A stretch of DNA of 42,111 nt from Chloroflexota bacterium (lineage in GTDB: Bacteria > Chloroflexota > Anaerolineae > Anaerolineales > Anaerolineaceae), in contig JAAYZW010000069.1 of NCBI GenBank assembly GCA_012514645.1, positions 1 through 42,111 on the forward strand, read 5' to 3'. Positions 32,515 through 39,842 of the stretch are shown piece by piece. Made by a program: the position numbers and the translations under genes. The notes below the pieces were generated by a model. The model was not told the origin of the DNA. It worked only from the letters and a program-made list of their open reading frames with translations, and made no database searches. Positions within the stretch are counted from its first letter, which is position 1. Every line of letters begins with the position of its first letter.

Positions 32515-33651
32515 ATGAAAGCCATCGTTCAACAACAGCAACTCGCCCACGGTGTCAGCACTGTTTCACGCGCGGTTACTTCGCGAAGCACCCTCGCGGT
32601 GCTCTCGAATATCCTGATCAGGACCGACGATGGTCGCCTGCGCCTTTCAGCCACCAACCTCGAGCTGGGCATCAGCGCCTGGATCGGTGCGAAAATTGAG
32701 CAGGAGGGCGGGCTGACAGTTCCTGCCAGGACCTTTGTTGATATGGTAAGCAACCTCCCGAACGATGAAGTCACCCTCACGGTCGACGAGCACTCCCAAA
32801 CTTTGAACGTGAAGTGCGGCACCCTCAACACCGATATCAAAGGCATCAGTGCCGAAGAGTTCCCGCCCATGCCGACCCCAAACCTCGATGAAGCGATCGC
32901 CTTAAATGTAGAGAACTTTAAAGATCAAATTGAACAGGTGGTATTCGCGGCTTCAACCGATGATGCACGCCCAAACCTGACTGGTGTGCATATGAGTTTC
33001 AATGGGCACACACTGGAGATGGCGGCGACTGACGGCTTCCGTATTTCGATCGCCAAATCTGAAATGGCTCAAAAAGTCCCCCAAAACTTTGACGCTCTTG
33101 TACCGGCGCGAGCACTTTCAGAATTGAGCAGGATCGCCTCTGATGGCGATGAGACCCTGCTGGTTGCTTTCCCACAGGGGCGCGGGCAGGTTATCTTCCA
33201 GTTGAAAAACGCCCAGTTGGTTTCACAGCTTATCGAGGGCAGTTTCCCCAATTACAGCGCTATTGTTCCGCCCTCATTCAAGACCCGCACAGTGCTTTCG
33301 ACCGCACAACTGCTCAAGGCTTGCAAGCAAACTGAGATTATCGCCCGCGAAGGCAGCTATATTGCCAAACTCGATATTCAACCGGAGACCGAAGGCGAAA
33401 AAAGCTCACTGCTTGAGATCTCTGCGCGTTCTGAACAAACGGGTTCTTCAGAGGTGATGGTTGATGCCTCGGTAGACGGCGTGCCGCTGCTGATCTCATT
33501 CAATATCCGCTACCTGCGCGAAGCGCTGGAGGTGATCAAAACCCCAAATGTCGTGCTGGAAACGAATGCGGTGCATACCCCGGGCTTGCTTCGCCCGGTT
33601 GGTGACGAAAACTTCACACACATAATTATGCCAATTAATACGGCAAGGTAA
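32515..33651 (+). CDS. dnaN: DNA polymerase III subunit beta (sliding clamp)
   Basis: A 378-residue protein of normal length, three tandem clamp domains. Visible: 'QQLAHGVSTVSRAVTSRSTLAVLSNILI' at the start of domain 1, 'EEFPPMPTP' before domain 2, 'VVFAASTDDARPNLTGVHM' in domain 2, 'LIEGSFPNYSAIVPPSF' at the start of domain 3, and the terminal 'FTHIIMPINTAR' strand that forms part of the pocket for partner peptides. It rings DNA and tethers polymerase and repair enzymes. GGAGG stands 5 nt before the ATG. Neither dnaA nor recF is adjacent, unlike the common dnaA-dnaN-recF order, so the origin is not implied here. A good terminator follows 60 nt after the stop. Confidence 0.96.
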   Translation: MKAIVQQQQLAHGVSTVSRAVTSRSTLAVLSNILIRTDDGRLRLSATNLELGISAWIGAKIEQEGGLTVPARTFVDMVSNLPNDEVTLTVDEHSQTLNVKCGTLNTDIKGISAEEFPPMPTPNLDEAIALNVENFKDQIEQVVFAASTDDARPNLTGVHMSFNGHTLEMAATDGFRISIAKSEMAQKVPQNFDALVPARALSELSRIASDGDETLLVAFPQGRGQVIFQLKNAQLVSQLIEGSFPNYSAIVPPSFKTRTVLSTAQLLKACKQTEIIAREGSYIAKLDIQPETEGEKSSLLEISARSEQTGSSEVMVDASVDGVPLLISFNIRYLREALEVIKTPNVVLETNAVHTPGLLRPVGDENFTHIIMPINTAR

Positions 33652-34145
33652 AAGGAAACAGGGAGCAGATATCCCTGAAACAGCCAAATCATGTTTAGGT
33701 AGATTAGTGAGGGCGGGTCTCGGACTCGCCCTTTTTGTTTGATCATGCCGGGCGCCTGACCGTGCGAGGGGGGGTTACCGAAGGCGTCCAATTTCATAAA
33801 GACGACCAACATTAAGAACGCCCGCACAAGCAGGCGGGCAACCGGCCAGGAAACAACAGCGGTGCCCTCAGACCCAACAGTCTGGATGTGCGAAAGATCG
33901 GTTTCGAAAAAGGACCTTTTTTGATTAATGCGCTTTCTCCCTCTATCACAGCACCTCATTGGCTCTCCTTGTCACAGACAAAAGGAGAAAAAAAATCGAA
34001 ACCTCAAAAAAGCTAAAAACTCAAAAACCTACGCTCTTTGAAATCTCATTGGATGCCACGAATGCGAAATACTGAGTGTTTTTCGCGCACTTTTACCGGC
34101 GCAGAGCAGACAGGGTAGAAAACAGGGAACTGGCTTGCCGGCTCC
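33652..34145. other. Spacer after dnaN
   Basis: About 490 nt with no supported gene. It contains the dnaN terminator (33711-33737), a 6-bp inverted repeat at 33659-33677 (CAGGGA/TCCCTG), another at 33820-33839 (GCCCGC/GCGGGC) and an A-rich stretch near 33980-34030. The minus-strand ORF in the track (33510-33959) mostly lies antisense to dnaN and its terminator and is not credible. A small RNA cannot be excluded but nothing specific points to one. Confidence 0.5.
33711..33737 (+). terminator. Rho-independent terminator of dnaN
   Basis: GGGCGGGTC and GACTCGCCC form a 9-bp GC-rich stem (one G-T pair) with a 3-nt TCG loop, followed at once by TTTTTG. This is the best terminator in the window and lies 60 nt after the dnaN stop. 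Confidence 0.88.
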
Positions 34146-34147
34146 CT
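34120..34147 (-). terminator. Terminator of the UDP-sugar dehydrogenase/epimerase operon
   Basis: Read on the minus strand, GGGAGCCGG, a CAAG loop and CCAGTTCCC form a stem of about 9 bp with one G-T pair and one mismatch, followed by TGTTTTC. The stem begins right at the epimerase stop codon. Confidence 0.7.
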
Positions 34148-35123
34148 ATATAGTAACGATGTCTTTTGCCCAGGAGCGATTAGTCAGGTACCAGTTAACT
34201 AAATTCTGCATACCCTCATGCAGCCCTACGCGGGGTTCCCAGCCAAGAACGGTCCGGGCTTTATTCACATCGGCGACGTTGCTGTAAACATCTGCCGGGT
34301 GGGCTGGGACGTAAACCCTATGAGCCTTTTTACCCAACAGATCTTCAAAGGTTTCTACAACCTGGTTGATGCTCATCACTTCGTGCCCGCCCAGGTTAAA
34401 AACCTCGTATCCTGTGTCATGTAATGCCAGCAATGTTCCTGCCGCAATGTCATCCACGTAAGTGAACCCACGCGATTGCTCACCATCACCCGTAATCGTC
34501 ACCGGTCTGCCTTCGGCGATCCACTGGCAGAAGCGGAACATGGACATATCGGGTCGACCAGCCGGACCATAGACGGTAAAGTAACGGACGATCGAGGTAT
34601 CGATTCCATAGAGATGGTGGTAGGCATGAGCGAAGGCTTCCGCGCCTTTTTTGCTGGCGGCATACGGTGCCAGCGGATAATCTGTGCGGGCGCTTTCCAC
34701 GTGGGCAGACGGACCGCTTTCACCATACAAGCTGGACGTTGAGGCTAAAACAAATTTCGGCACCCCCTGACGGCGGGTATATTCGAGCATGTTGAGCGTG
34801 CCGAGCGTATTGGTTTCCAGGTAGCTCCACGGATCCGTGGTGCTTTGACGCACGCCCGCGATCGCGGCGAGATTGATTAATGCCACTGCCTGGGGCGCGA
34901 CTTCAACCAGCTTGTTAATGTTCTCCCTCTCAGTGATATCTGCCTGAAAAAACGAAAAGCCAGGCTGGGGGAGCAGGCTTTCGAGACGATGCTGTTTCAT
35001 GCGCACGTCATAAGTGGCAGAGAGGTTGTCAATACCGACGATAGTATGCCCTTGCCCCAGAAGGGCATCCGCGACCTTTGATCCGATAAAGCCGGCAGCC
35101 CCCGTGACAACATAGGTGCTCAT
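34146..35123 (-). CDS. NAD-dependent UDP-sugar 4-epimerase (UDP-glucuronate/UDP-HexNAc epimerase-like)
   Basis: A 325-residue extended SDR: 'TYVVTGAAGFIGSKVADALL' for NAD, 'GIDNLSATYDVRMKQ', 'LINLAAIAGVRQST', 'LASTSSLYGE' with the catalytic Ser/Thr, 'YPLAPYAASKKGAE' with the Tyr-Lys pair, and 'RYFTVYGPAGRPDMSMF', typical of UDP-glucuronate 4-epimerases. It inverts C4 of a UDP-sugar. It follows the dehydrogenase with an ATGA overlap, a layout shared with WbpO/WbpP-type pairs that make UDP-GalNAcA, or a UDP-GlcA/UDP-GalA pair. The exact hexose is not decided by the sequence. The product would feed the same surface glycan, though the genes are 11 kb away and on the other strand. Confidence 0.86.
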   Translation of the reverse strand: MSTYVVTGAAGFIGSKVADALLGQGHTIVGIDNLSATYDVRMKQHRLESLLPQPGFSFFQADITERENINKLVEVAPQAVALINLAAIAGVRQSTTDPWSYLETNTLGTLNMLEYTRRQGVPKFVLASTSSLYGESGPSAHVESARTDYPLAPYAASKKGAEAFAHAYHHLYGIDTSIVRYFTVYGPAGRPDMSMFRFCQWIAEGRPVTITGDGEQSRGFTYVDDIAAGTLLALHDTGYEVFNLGGHEVMSINQVVETFEDLLGKKAHRVYVPAHPADVYSNVADVNKARTVLGWEPRVGLHEGMQNLVNWYLTNRSWAKDIVTI

Positions 35124-36436
35124 CAGAGCTTGATCACTTTCAGATCAGTTTTTGGAACGTCTTGTGTCGCATTGCGCGCGTCAAAAACAAGCGTGGCTTT
35201 TTCAACGATCATGTTGTAATCGTATTTACTGTGGTTGGTGATGATCGCAACCAGGTCTACAGCTTCGATCGCTGCAGCAAGGTCTTTTTCTGAACTCATC
35301 TGGATATTGTCATAATCCAGTTCCGGGACAAAGGGGTCATGGTAGCTCACGAGAGCGCCTCTTTCCCGCAGCAAATGGATGATATCCAACGCAGGAGATT
35401 CGCGCATATCGTTGATATTGGGTTTGTATGCCACACCAAGCACGAGAATCTTGCTGCCGTTGAGCGGTTTTTTGTAGCGGTTCAGGGCATCCTGGATGCG
35501 ACCGACAATATAACGAGGCATGTTCGTGTTGATATCTGACGCCAGCTCGATGAAGCGGGCTGTGTAATTCAGAGTTTTCATCTTCCAGGAGAGATAAAGT
35601 GGGTCAATCGGGATGCAGTGCCCGCCCAGCCCGGGGCCAGGGGTGAACTTCATGAAGCCAAAAGGTTTGGTAGCCGCGGCATCGATCACTTCCCAAACAT
35701 CCACATCGAGTCGTTCACACATCTGAGCCAGCTCGTTAACCATCGAGATATTGATCATCCGGAAGGTGTTCTCAAGCAATTTGGTCATCTCAGCCACCTC
35801 GGTGGTCGAAACAGTCACAACTGATTCGATCGCTTGCTGGTACCAGGCTTTGGCAACCTCGGTGCAGGCAGGGGTGATCCCGCCCAATACTTTGGGCGTG
35901 TTGAAGGTGGTGAAATCTTTACGACCAGGGTCCACCCTTTCGGGGGAGAACGCCAGGAAGAAATCTTCTCCGACTTTTAAACTGGTCTCAGCGGTCAATT
36001 TTGGCAATACATACTCGCGGGTTGTGCCGGGATAAGTGCTCGACTCAAGCACGATAACCATGCTGCGATGCAGGTAGGGCGCGATCTGGTTGCTGGCACT
36101 GGCGATGTATGACATGTCGGGGTCACCAGTTTTGCGCAGCGGGGTTGGCACACAAATCGAGACTGCATCGATTTCAGACAAAACGGAATAGTCAGTGGTG
36201 GCGCGCAGTCTGCCGGCATCGATGTGCTTGCGAACCTGCGCGTTGGTGACGTCTGAGATGTAACTCTCGCCGCTGTTCAGTTGTTCGACCTTCTCTTCGT
36301 TAGGGTCAATACCGGTTACATTGAAACCGGCATTCGCGAAGGTAATGGCAAGCGGGAGCCCGACATAACCGAGACCGATCACGGCGATGTTGGCACGTTT
36401 TTGTTGGATATCTTGAATCAAGTCTTCTTTTACCAT
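35123..36436 (-). CDS. UDP-N-acetyl-hexosamine/UDP-glucose 6-dehydrogenase family (WbpA/WbpO-like)
   Basis: A 437-residue nucleotide-sugar dehydrogenase in the usual three-domain order: 'IAVIGLGYVGLPLAITFANAGF' (NAD), 'ICVPTPLRKTGDPDMSYI', 'VLESSTYPGTTREYVLP', 'AFSPERVDPGR', 'ALAKLLEN'-type central helix ('EMTKLLENTFRMINISMVNE'), 'PGPGLGGHCIPIDPLYL' with the cysteine of the thiohemiacetal, and 'VLGVAYKPNINDMRESPAL'. The G-G-H-C-I-P-I-D-P-x-Y form is that of UDP-HexNAc dehydrogenases (WbpA, WbpO, TviB) rather than Ugd. It oxidises C6 twice to give a UDP-uronic acid. GAGG stands before ATG 36436. Confidence 0.9.
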   Translation of the reverse strand: MVKEDLIQDIQQKRANIAVIGLGYVGLPLAITFANAGFNVTGIDPNEEKVEQLNSGESYISDVTNAQVRKHIDAGRLRATTDYSVLSEIDAVSICVPTPLRKTGDPDMSYIASASNQIAPYLHRSMVIVLESSTYPGTTREYVLPKLTAETSLKVGEDFFLAFSPERVDPGRKDFTTFNTPKVLGGITPACTEVAKAWYQQAIESVVTVSTTEVAEMTKLLENTFRMINISMVNELAQMCERLDVDVWEVIDAAATKPFGFMKFTPGPGLGGHCIPIDPLYLSWKMKTLNYTARFIELASDINTNMPRYIVGRIQDALNRYKKPLNGSKILVLGVAYKPNINDMRESPALDIIHLLRERGALVSYHDPFVPELDYDNIQMSSEKDLAAAIEAVDLVAIITNHSKYDYNMIVEKATLVFDARNATQDVPKTDLKVIKL

Positions 36437-36463
36437 TATTTACCTCACAGATTTCGCCAATAC

Positions 36464-37195
36464 TCAAAAAAGGCTTAGTTGTTCAGGCGGTGTCTGTTCT
36501 TCAATTTTTTCTGGATTGAGTGATTCTTTGGCAGGATCTTCCTCAGGGTGTTCCACGGATGGTTGAGTCGGTGGAATAACCTCAGCAATGATCTTGCCGA
36601 GGGTGGGATTTTCGGCCTCTTCGGGCACGGCTGGCTTTGCCCTGGAACTGATAAATTTTTTCAACCGCGAGAAGTCTTCAAGCAAAACAGGACGCAAAGC
36701 CGGTTGGTGCAGTGCCGCGGCGGGGTGGTACATTGTGACCACTTTTTGCCCGTTGACATTATGGGTGCGCCCATGGATCGCGCTAATGCGCCCTCCGGTG
36801 ACATACTTTGCCATCGATATGCGCCCCAACGTGACAATCACTTCGGGCTGCAGCAACTTGATTTGCTCGTCCAGATAAACCTGGCAGGCTTCCAGTTCTT
36901 CTGGCAGCGGGTCGCGATTATTAGGCGGTCGGCATTTGACCACATTGGTGATATAAACCTGGTCACGCTCAACACCGGCTGCCTGTATCAATTCGTCTAA
37001 AAACTGACCGGCTTGCCCAACAAAGGGTTTGCCCTGCTTATTTTCATGGAACCCGGGAGCCTCACCGATGAACATAACGTCCACCTTTGCGGGACCCTCA
37101 CCAGGTACAGTGTTTAAGCGACCCTTAGCCAGCGGGCAGCGCTGGCATTTGGTGATTTCTTCGCGAATTTCCTGTAAACGTTGTTCTGAAGACAT
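36464..37195 (-). CDS. Type-4 uracil-DNA glycosylase with C-terminal clamp-binding tail
   Basis: A 243-residue protein. Residues 1-185 are family 4 UDG: four cluster cysteines (17, 20, 88, 104), '[22 protein letters not shown]' (motif with the uracil pocket), '[13 protein letters not shown]' and 'MYHPAAAL' (the second active-site loop). It removes uracil from DNA at the start of base-excision repair. Family members are often about 190-220 residues; here a Pro/Glu-rich, probably disordered tail of about 58 residues ends exactly in QLSLF, the consensus beta-clamp-binding peptide. The sliding clamp gene is 3 kb away. The next gene upstream is rimI, with a 40-nt gap. Confidence 0.92.
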   Translation of the reverse strand: MSSEQRLQEIREEITKCQRCPLAKGRLNTVPGEGPAKVDVMFIGEAPGFHENKQGKPFVGQAGQFLDELIQAAGVERDQVYITNVVKCRPPNNRDPLPEELEACQVYLDEQIKLLQPEVIVTLGRISMAKYVTGGRISAIHGRTHNVNGQKVVTMYHPAAALHQPALRPVLLEDFSRLKKFISSRAKPAVPEEAENPTLGKIIAEVIPPTQPSVEHPEEDPAKESLNPEKIEEQTPPEQLSLF

Positions 37196-37235
37196 AAAAT
37201 TTCTCGCTTTAGATTTTACCGCATACTGCTCTCAT

Positions 37236-37730
37236 TTAGACGCTCGTGGAGGGGAGAAAGTTCCTTAATTGGATTTCATCCAGCCTGTCAAGGTTAAGTA
37301 ACAAGGCGTCTTCGTGGTCGTTTTGATAATATTTTTCCCGGACTCCCACTACCCTGTATCCAAAGCGTTCATAAAGTCTGAGAGCGGGCAGGTTGCTCCG
37401 CCTAACTTCAAGCAAGGACGAGGTTGCTCCCCTGCGACAGGCAATCAGCAGCGCGCTGGACAAAAGGGCAGAACCGACTCCCTGGTGCAAATAATCCGGG
37501 TGGACGGCGATCGTGGCAACATGCGCCTCATCGACCACCAGCCAGACCACAATCGCGCCAATCACTTTCCCCTCCTGGTCCTCAGCCACGAGGGCGATAC
37601 TATAGGTGGTGGTCAGTTCGTATGCAAAGGTGTTGGTTGGCCAGGGTTCGCTAAAACTGATCCGGTCAATTTCGCCAACCATGCCTAAATCTTTCCGTTT
37701 CATCGGTCTGACATGAATAATCGCGTCCAT
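37236..37730 (-). CDS. rimI: Ribosomal protein S18-alanine N-acetyltransferase
   Basis: A 164-residue GNAT enzyme: '[24 protein letters not shown]' is the RimI N-terminal pattern with the S-F-x-x-P-W segment, '[24 protein letters not shown]' binds acetyl-CoA (Q-G-V-G-S), and '[31 protein letters not shown]' followed by 'EDALLLNL' is typical of RimI, including the catalytic Glu region and Tyr. It acetylates the N-terminus of ribosomal protein S18 or other proteins. It follows tsaB after 13 nt, the common tsaE-tsaB-rimI order, so the assignment is strong. Confidence 0.9.
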   Translation of the reverse strand: MDAIIHVRPMKRKDLGMVGEIDRISFSEPWPTNTFAYELTTTYSIALVAEDQEGKVIGAIVVWLVVDEAHVATIAVHPDYLHQGVGSALLSSALLIACRRGATSSLLEVRRSNLPALRLYERFGYRVVGVREKYYQNDHEDALLLNLDRLDEIQLRNFLPSTSV

Positions 37731-37743
37731 GTTTGTTAAATTG

Positions 37744-38412
37744 CTAATCAGGAAGGTTGCTCAACGTATGAACATAGATCGGCGAAAGGCTGACCACGTC
37801 GTCGGCGTGACCTTCCTGCAACTTTGTCCAGGCTAATTCCGCCAGGACCGAAGCCCTGCGCACGCACAACGAAGCCGGCGCAAGCTGCGCTGTCTTCCAC
37901 TTTCGCCCCATGATCTGCCGCTCTTCAGCGTTCATTTCACCGACAATGTAAGTGGCCGAGGTGATCGTAGAGGCGATTGTCTTGACATCGTCAACCTGGG
38001 TTTCAGTTATCTGCCCCCATGATGGGTTTTTGTAGCGGAAGCGCGCCCAGGCAAAACGACCACGCCCAACCTTAACCATGGCGGTCATTGGTTTGCGCAA
38101 GCCCGGCTGCGCTGCGACCAGGAATTCGAGTGTCGGCACGCCCGCGATCGGGATTTTTCGCCCGAGTGCCAGACCTTTGGCAGCACTGAGCCCGATGCGC
38201 AGACCGGTGAAAGAACCGGGACCAAGCGCGACGCCCACACCAGTTAGCTGCGATGGCTTAACCTGGCATTTCGCCAGCATGTCGGCGATCGCGGGAACCA
38301 GCTCGACCGTGTGGTAATTCTGACTGCGCCAGTTGTGCTCTGCCAATACCTGGACGCCGTCATAGAGCGCGATACCGATCCATTGGGAGGATGTGTCAAT
38401 TGCTACCAACAT
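37744..38412 (-). CDS. tsaB: tRNA threonylcarbamoyladenosine biosynthesis protein TsaB
   Basis: A 222-residue protein with ASKHA-fold marks: 'LVAIDTSSQWIGIALYDG', 'SQNYHTVELVPAIADML' (the H-x-x-x-L-x-P-x-I region), 'GVALGPGSFTGLRIGLSAAKGLALG' and 'IAGVPTLEFL'. It pairs with TsaD and TsaE to place the threonylcarbamoyl group on A37 of tRNAs reading ANN codons. TsaD is not in the window. ATG 38412 has GGAG 5 nt upstream and follows the TsaE stop by 1 nt; the track starts at an in-frame TTG earlier. Confidence 0.93.
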   Translation of the reverse strand: MLVAIDTSSQWIGIALYDGVQVLAEHNWRSQNYHTVELVPAIADMLAKCQVKPSQLTGVGVALGPGSFTGLRIGLSAAKGLALGRKIPIAGVPTLEFLVAAQPGLRKPMTAMVKVGRGRFAWARFRYKNPSWGQITETQVDDVKTIASTITSATYIVGEMNAEERQIMGRKWKTAQLAPASLCVRRASVLAELAWTKLQEGHADDVVSLSPIYVHTLSNLPD

Positions 38413-38413
38413 A

Positions 38414-38914
38414 TCAGGCTCCAAACAAGGCTTTCTGTAATTTTTTCAGCAACTGTTCATAACGTTTGCCGTTGGGAGTGAGGATGAGATGGCGCTGTTC
38501 GGGGTTGATCCAATCCATCTCGATCCACAAATTCTCTTCTGGCAGGCTTGCTTTCATTCGTTCCGCCCATTCCATTACCAAAACTCCATTGGAGAGCGCT
38601 TGTTCAACTTCCAAAATAGCACTGTCAAGTGGTTGGTCCGGCATCAACCGGTAAGCATCGGTATGGTAAAGGGTCGCGCCAGTGGGATGGCGATATTCGT
38701 TCATGATCACGTAAGTCGGACTGGTTACTCGGTCTGCCGAGCCCCAGCCCTGGACGATACCGCGCACCAGGGTTGTTTTTCCAGAACCAAGGTCGCCTTC
38801 GAGGCAAACTACATCACCATTCTGCAAAAAGTTGCCCAGTCGCACGCCCACCCGCAGCGTCTGCTCGGGGCTATGGCTGAAAAATTCAAAGGCATGAGGC
38901 TTTAAAATAGGCAT
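38414..38914 (-). CDS. tsaE: tRNA threonylcarbamoyladenosine biosynthesis ATPase TsaE
   Basis: A 166-residue P-loop protein: 'SHSPEQTLRVGVRLGNFL' before the strand, Walker A 'GDLGSGKT' (40-47), 'VTSPTYVIMNEY' (the conserved S-P-T-[FY] switch), 'LYHTDAYRL' and 'VLVMEWAERM' (the W-x-E near Walker B). It drives the TsaBDE complex that makes t6A in tRNA. It is the first gene of the tsaE-tsaB-rimI-(UDG) transcription unit. A TATAAT lies 28 nt upstream of the ATG, with no clear Shine-Dalgarno. Confidence 0.94.
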   Translation of the reverse strand: MPILKPHAFEFFSHSPEQTLRVGVRLGNFLQNGDVVCLEGDLGSGKTTLVRGIVQGWGSADRVTSPTYVIMNEYRHPTGATLYHTDAYRLMPDQPLDSAILEVEQALSNGVLVMEWAERMKASLPEENLWIEMDWINPEQRHLILTPNGKRYEQLLKKLQKALFGA

Positions 38915-39273
38915 AATTTCGTGTAACCGTCCGCTGTTTTGATTATACCTTAACGATCTTCTGAAAGACGATGGTATAGGGATATTTTGTCAGCTTAAGC
39001 CAATTTCGCGAAGATTCTTTTCTGATTGACATTTTGAAAACCGCATATTTAGAAATCGAAGGTCGTTTTGAAGAAGTAAACCGGCTTTATGAGAGAATGG
39101 CCTCGGCTCACTCGCATAATCTTAAAAGATGCCGAAACCCGTCGCGTTTCCCAGACGCAAAGATGGTCCATGGAAGATTGGGTGAAAAAGCGGTTTCATC
39201 ATGCCGGCAGGTTTTCGTTGAGCACGACTTTCAAGCCACCGGTCAGATGGCTTGGTTATTGTTGTGAAATTAT
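38915..39273. other. Spacer between tsaE and the SWIM gene
   Basis: About 360 nt. It holds the tsaE promoter box (38942-38947). Two overlapping + strand ORFs of the track (39034, 39089) have no ribosome sites, split one region between two frames and resemble no family, so I do not call them. Nothing else was recognised. Confidence 0.45.
38942..38947 (-). promoter_or_regulatory. -10 box of the tsaE-tsaB-rimI unit
   Basis: TATAAT on the minus strand, 27 nt from the tsaE ATG, giving a leader of about 20 nt without a purine-rich ribosome site. No good -35 at 16-18 nt. Confidence 0.55.
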
Positions 39274-39522
39274 TTAAATAGTGATTTGTTCGTGAGGGTA
39301 GACCATACCCTCGAGAATAAATTCAAGACCCATGGTGTGGGCGCAGATTCCACGACTTTGGAAGTAATTACAAGTGCAGGTCCATTCTCCGTCGGAATAG
39401 GTTACAGTATGGTCGTTGTTTTCCCCTTTGAATTGAGCACTAAAACTGCTGATTTTGATGCGGTCACGTTCTTCCGCATAGCGTTTTGCCTTCTCGATTT
39501 TACCGATTAATCCGCTGTCCAT
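39274..39522 (-). CDS. Small SWIM zinc-finger protein
   Basis: An 82-residue protein. The N-terminal half is a charged helix ('KIEKAKRYAEERDRIKI') followed by two strands ('SSFSAQFKGENNDHTVTYSDGEWTC'). The C-terminal half is a SWIM motif: Cys49-x-Cys51, then Cys60-x-His62 ('CTCNYFQSRGICAH'), the CxCxnCxH zinc-binding form found in SWI2/SNF2 partners, MuDR-type transposases and many small bacterial proteins. It likely binds nucleic acid or protein. AAGGAG is 8 nt before ATG 39522; the track's start adds 27 residues with no support. A near-consensus promoter lies upstream, so it is probably a well-expressed single gene. Function unknown. Confidence 0.85.
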   Translation of the reverse strand: MDSGLIGKIEKAKRYAEERDRIKISSFSAQFKGENNDHTVTYSDGEWTCTCNYFQSRGICAHTMGLEFILEGMVYPHEQITI

Positions 39523-39842
39523 TAGGTAGGCTCCTTTACCAAGAAATAAAAAACACGCGCCAAATATTAACGGCGAGTGTCTTAGTTGACTTCGACTGGG
39601 CACGAAATGTGCGTATCAAGCTAACTCCTGCATAGTGGCTTAATTATAGAGGGGATCGGGCAGTTCGTCAATCAGAACTGCAAGGTTGAAGGAGGGAAAC
39701 AGGGTATGGGGAACAGAGGACAGAGCGCAATTCATCTTTTTCATTTGAAAACTGTGGGTTATGGCGTCAGTCAGATCGCGTTGTTTATCCTGTCGTCATT
39801 CGTGTTTGGCAAAGCACCAACACACGCTATGTCATGGGTTCA
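39523..39842. other. Spacer with SWIM gene promoter and leader
   Basis: About 320 nt. The half next to the SWIM gene is its 5' leader and promoter (39643-39671). The remainder up to the ABC-F stop has no gene, and I see no clear terminator for ABC-F in it. Confidence 0.5.
39643..39671 (-). promoter_or_regulatory. Near-consensus sigma-70-type promoter of the SWIM gene
   Basis: On the minus strand TTGACG (39671-39666), a 17-nt spacer and TATAAT (39648-39643): five of six -35 bases and all -10 bases match the consensus, with ideal spacing. The start of transcription would be near 39636, giving a leader of about 114 nt before ATG 39522. The leader includes a very short ATG reading frame (MQELA, then stop) near 39631. 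Confidence 0.8.

Noticed and set aside
33659-33677. CAGGGA/TCCCTG inverted repeat as the dnaN terminator
   Set aside because: It is followed by AAACAGCC rather than a T-run, and a much better terminator lies 34 nt further on.
33820-33839. GCCCGC/GCGGGC inverted repeat as a terminator
   Set aside because: The stem is 6 bp and no T-run follows on either strand.
33510-33959. 149-residue minus-strand ORF at the end of dnaN
   Set aside because: It runs antisense through the dnaN 3' end and through the dnaN terminator hairpin, and it has no ribosome site or known motif.
34146-36436. The UDP-sugar dehydrogenase/epimerase pair as part of the large glycan operon
   Set aside because: It is on the opposite strand, 11 kb away and has its own terminator; it may supply the same glycan but is a separate unit.
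39034-39277. Two overlapping + strand ORFs of 77 and 62 residues between tsaE and the SWIM gene
   Set aside because: The first starts at TTG with no ribosome site, the two use different frames of the same stretch, and neither translation resembles a protein family.
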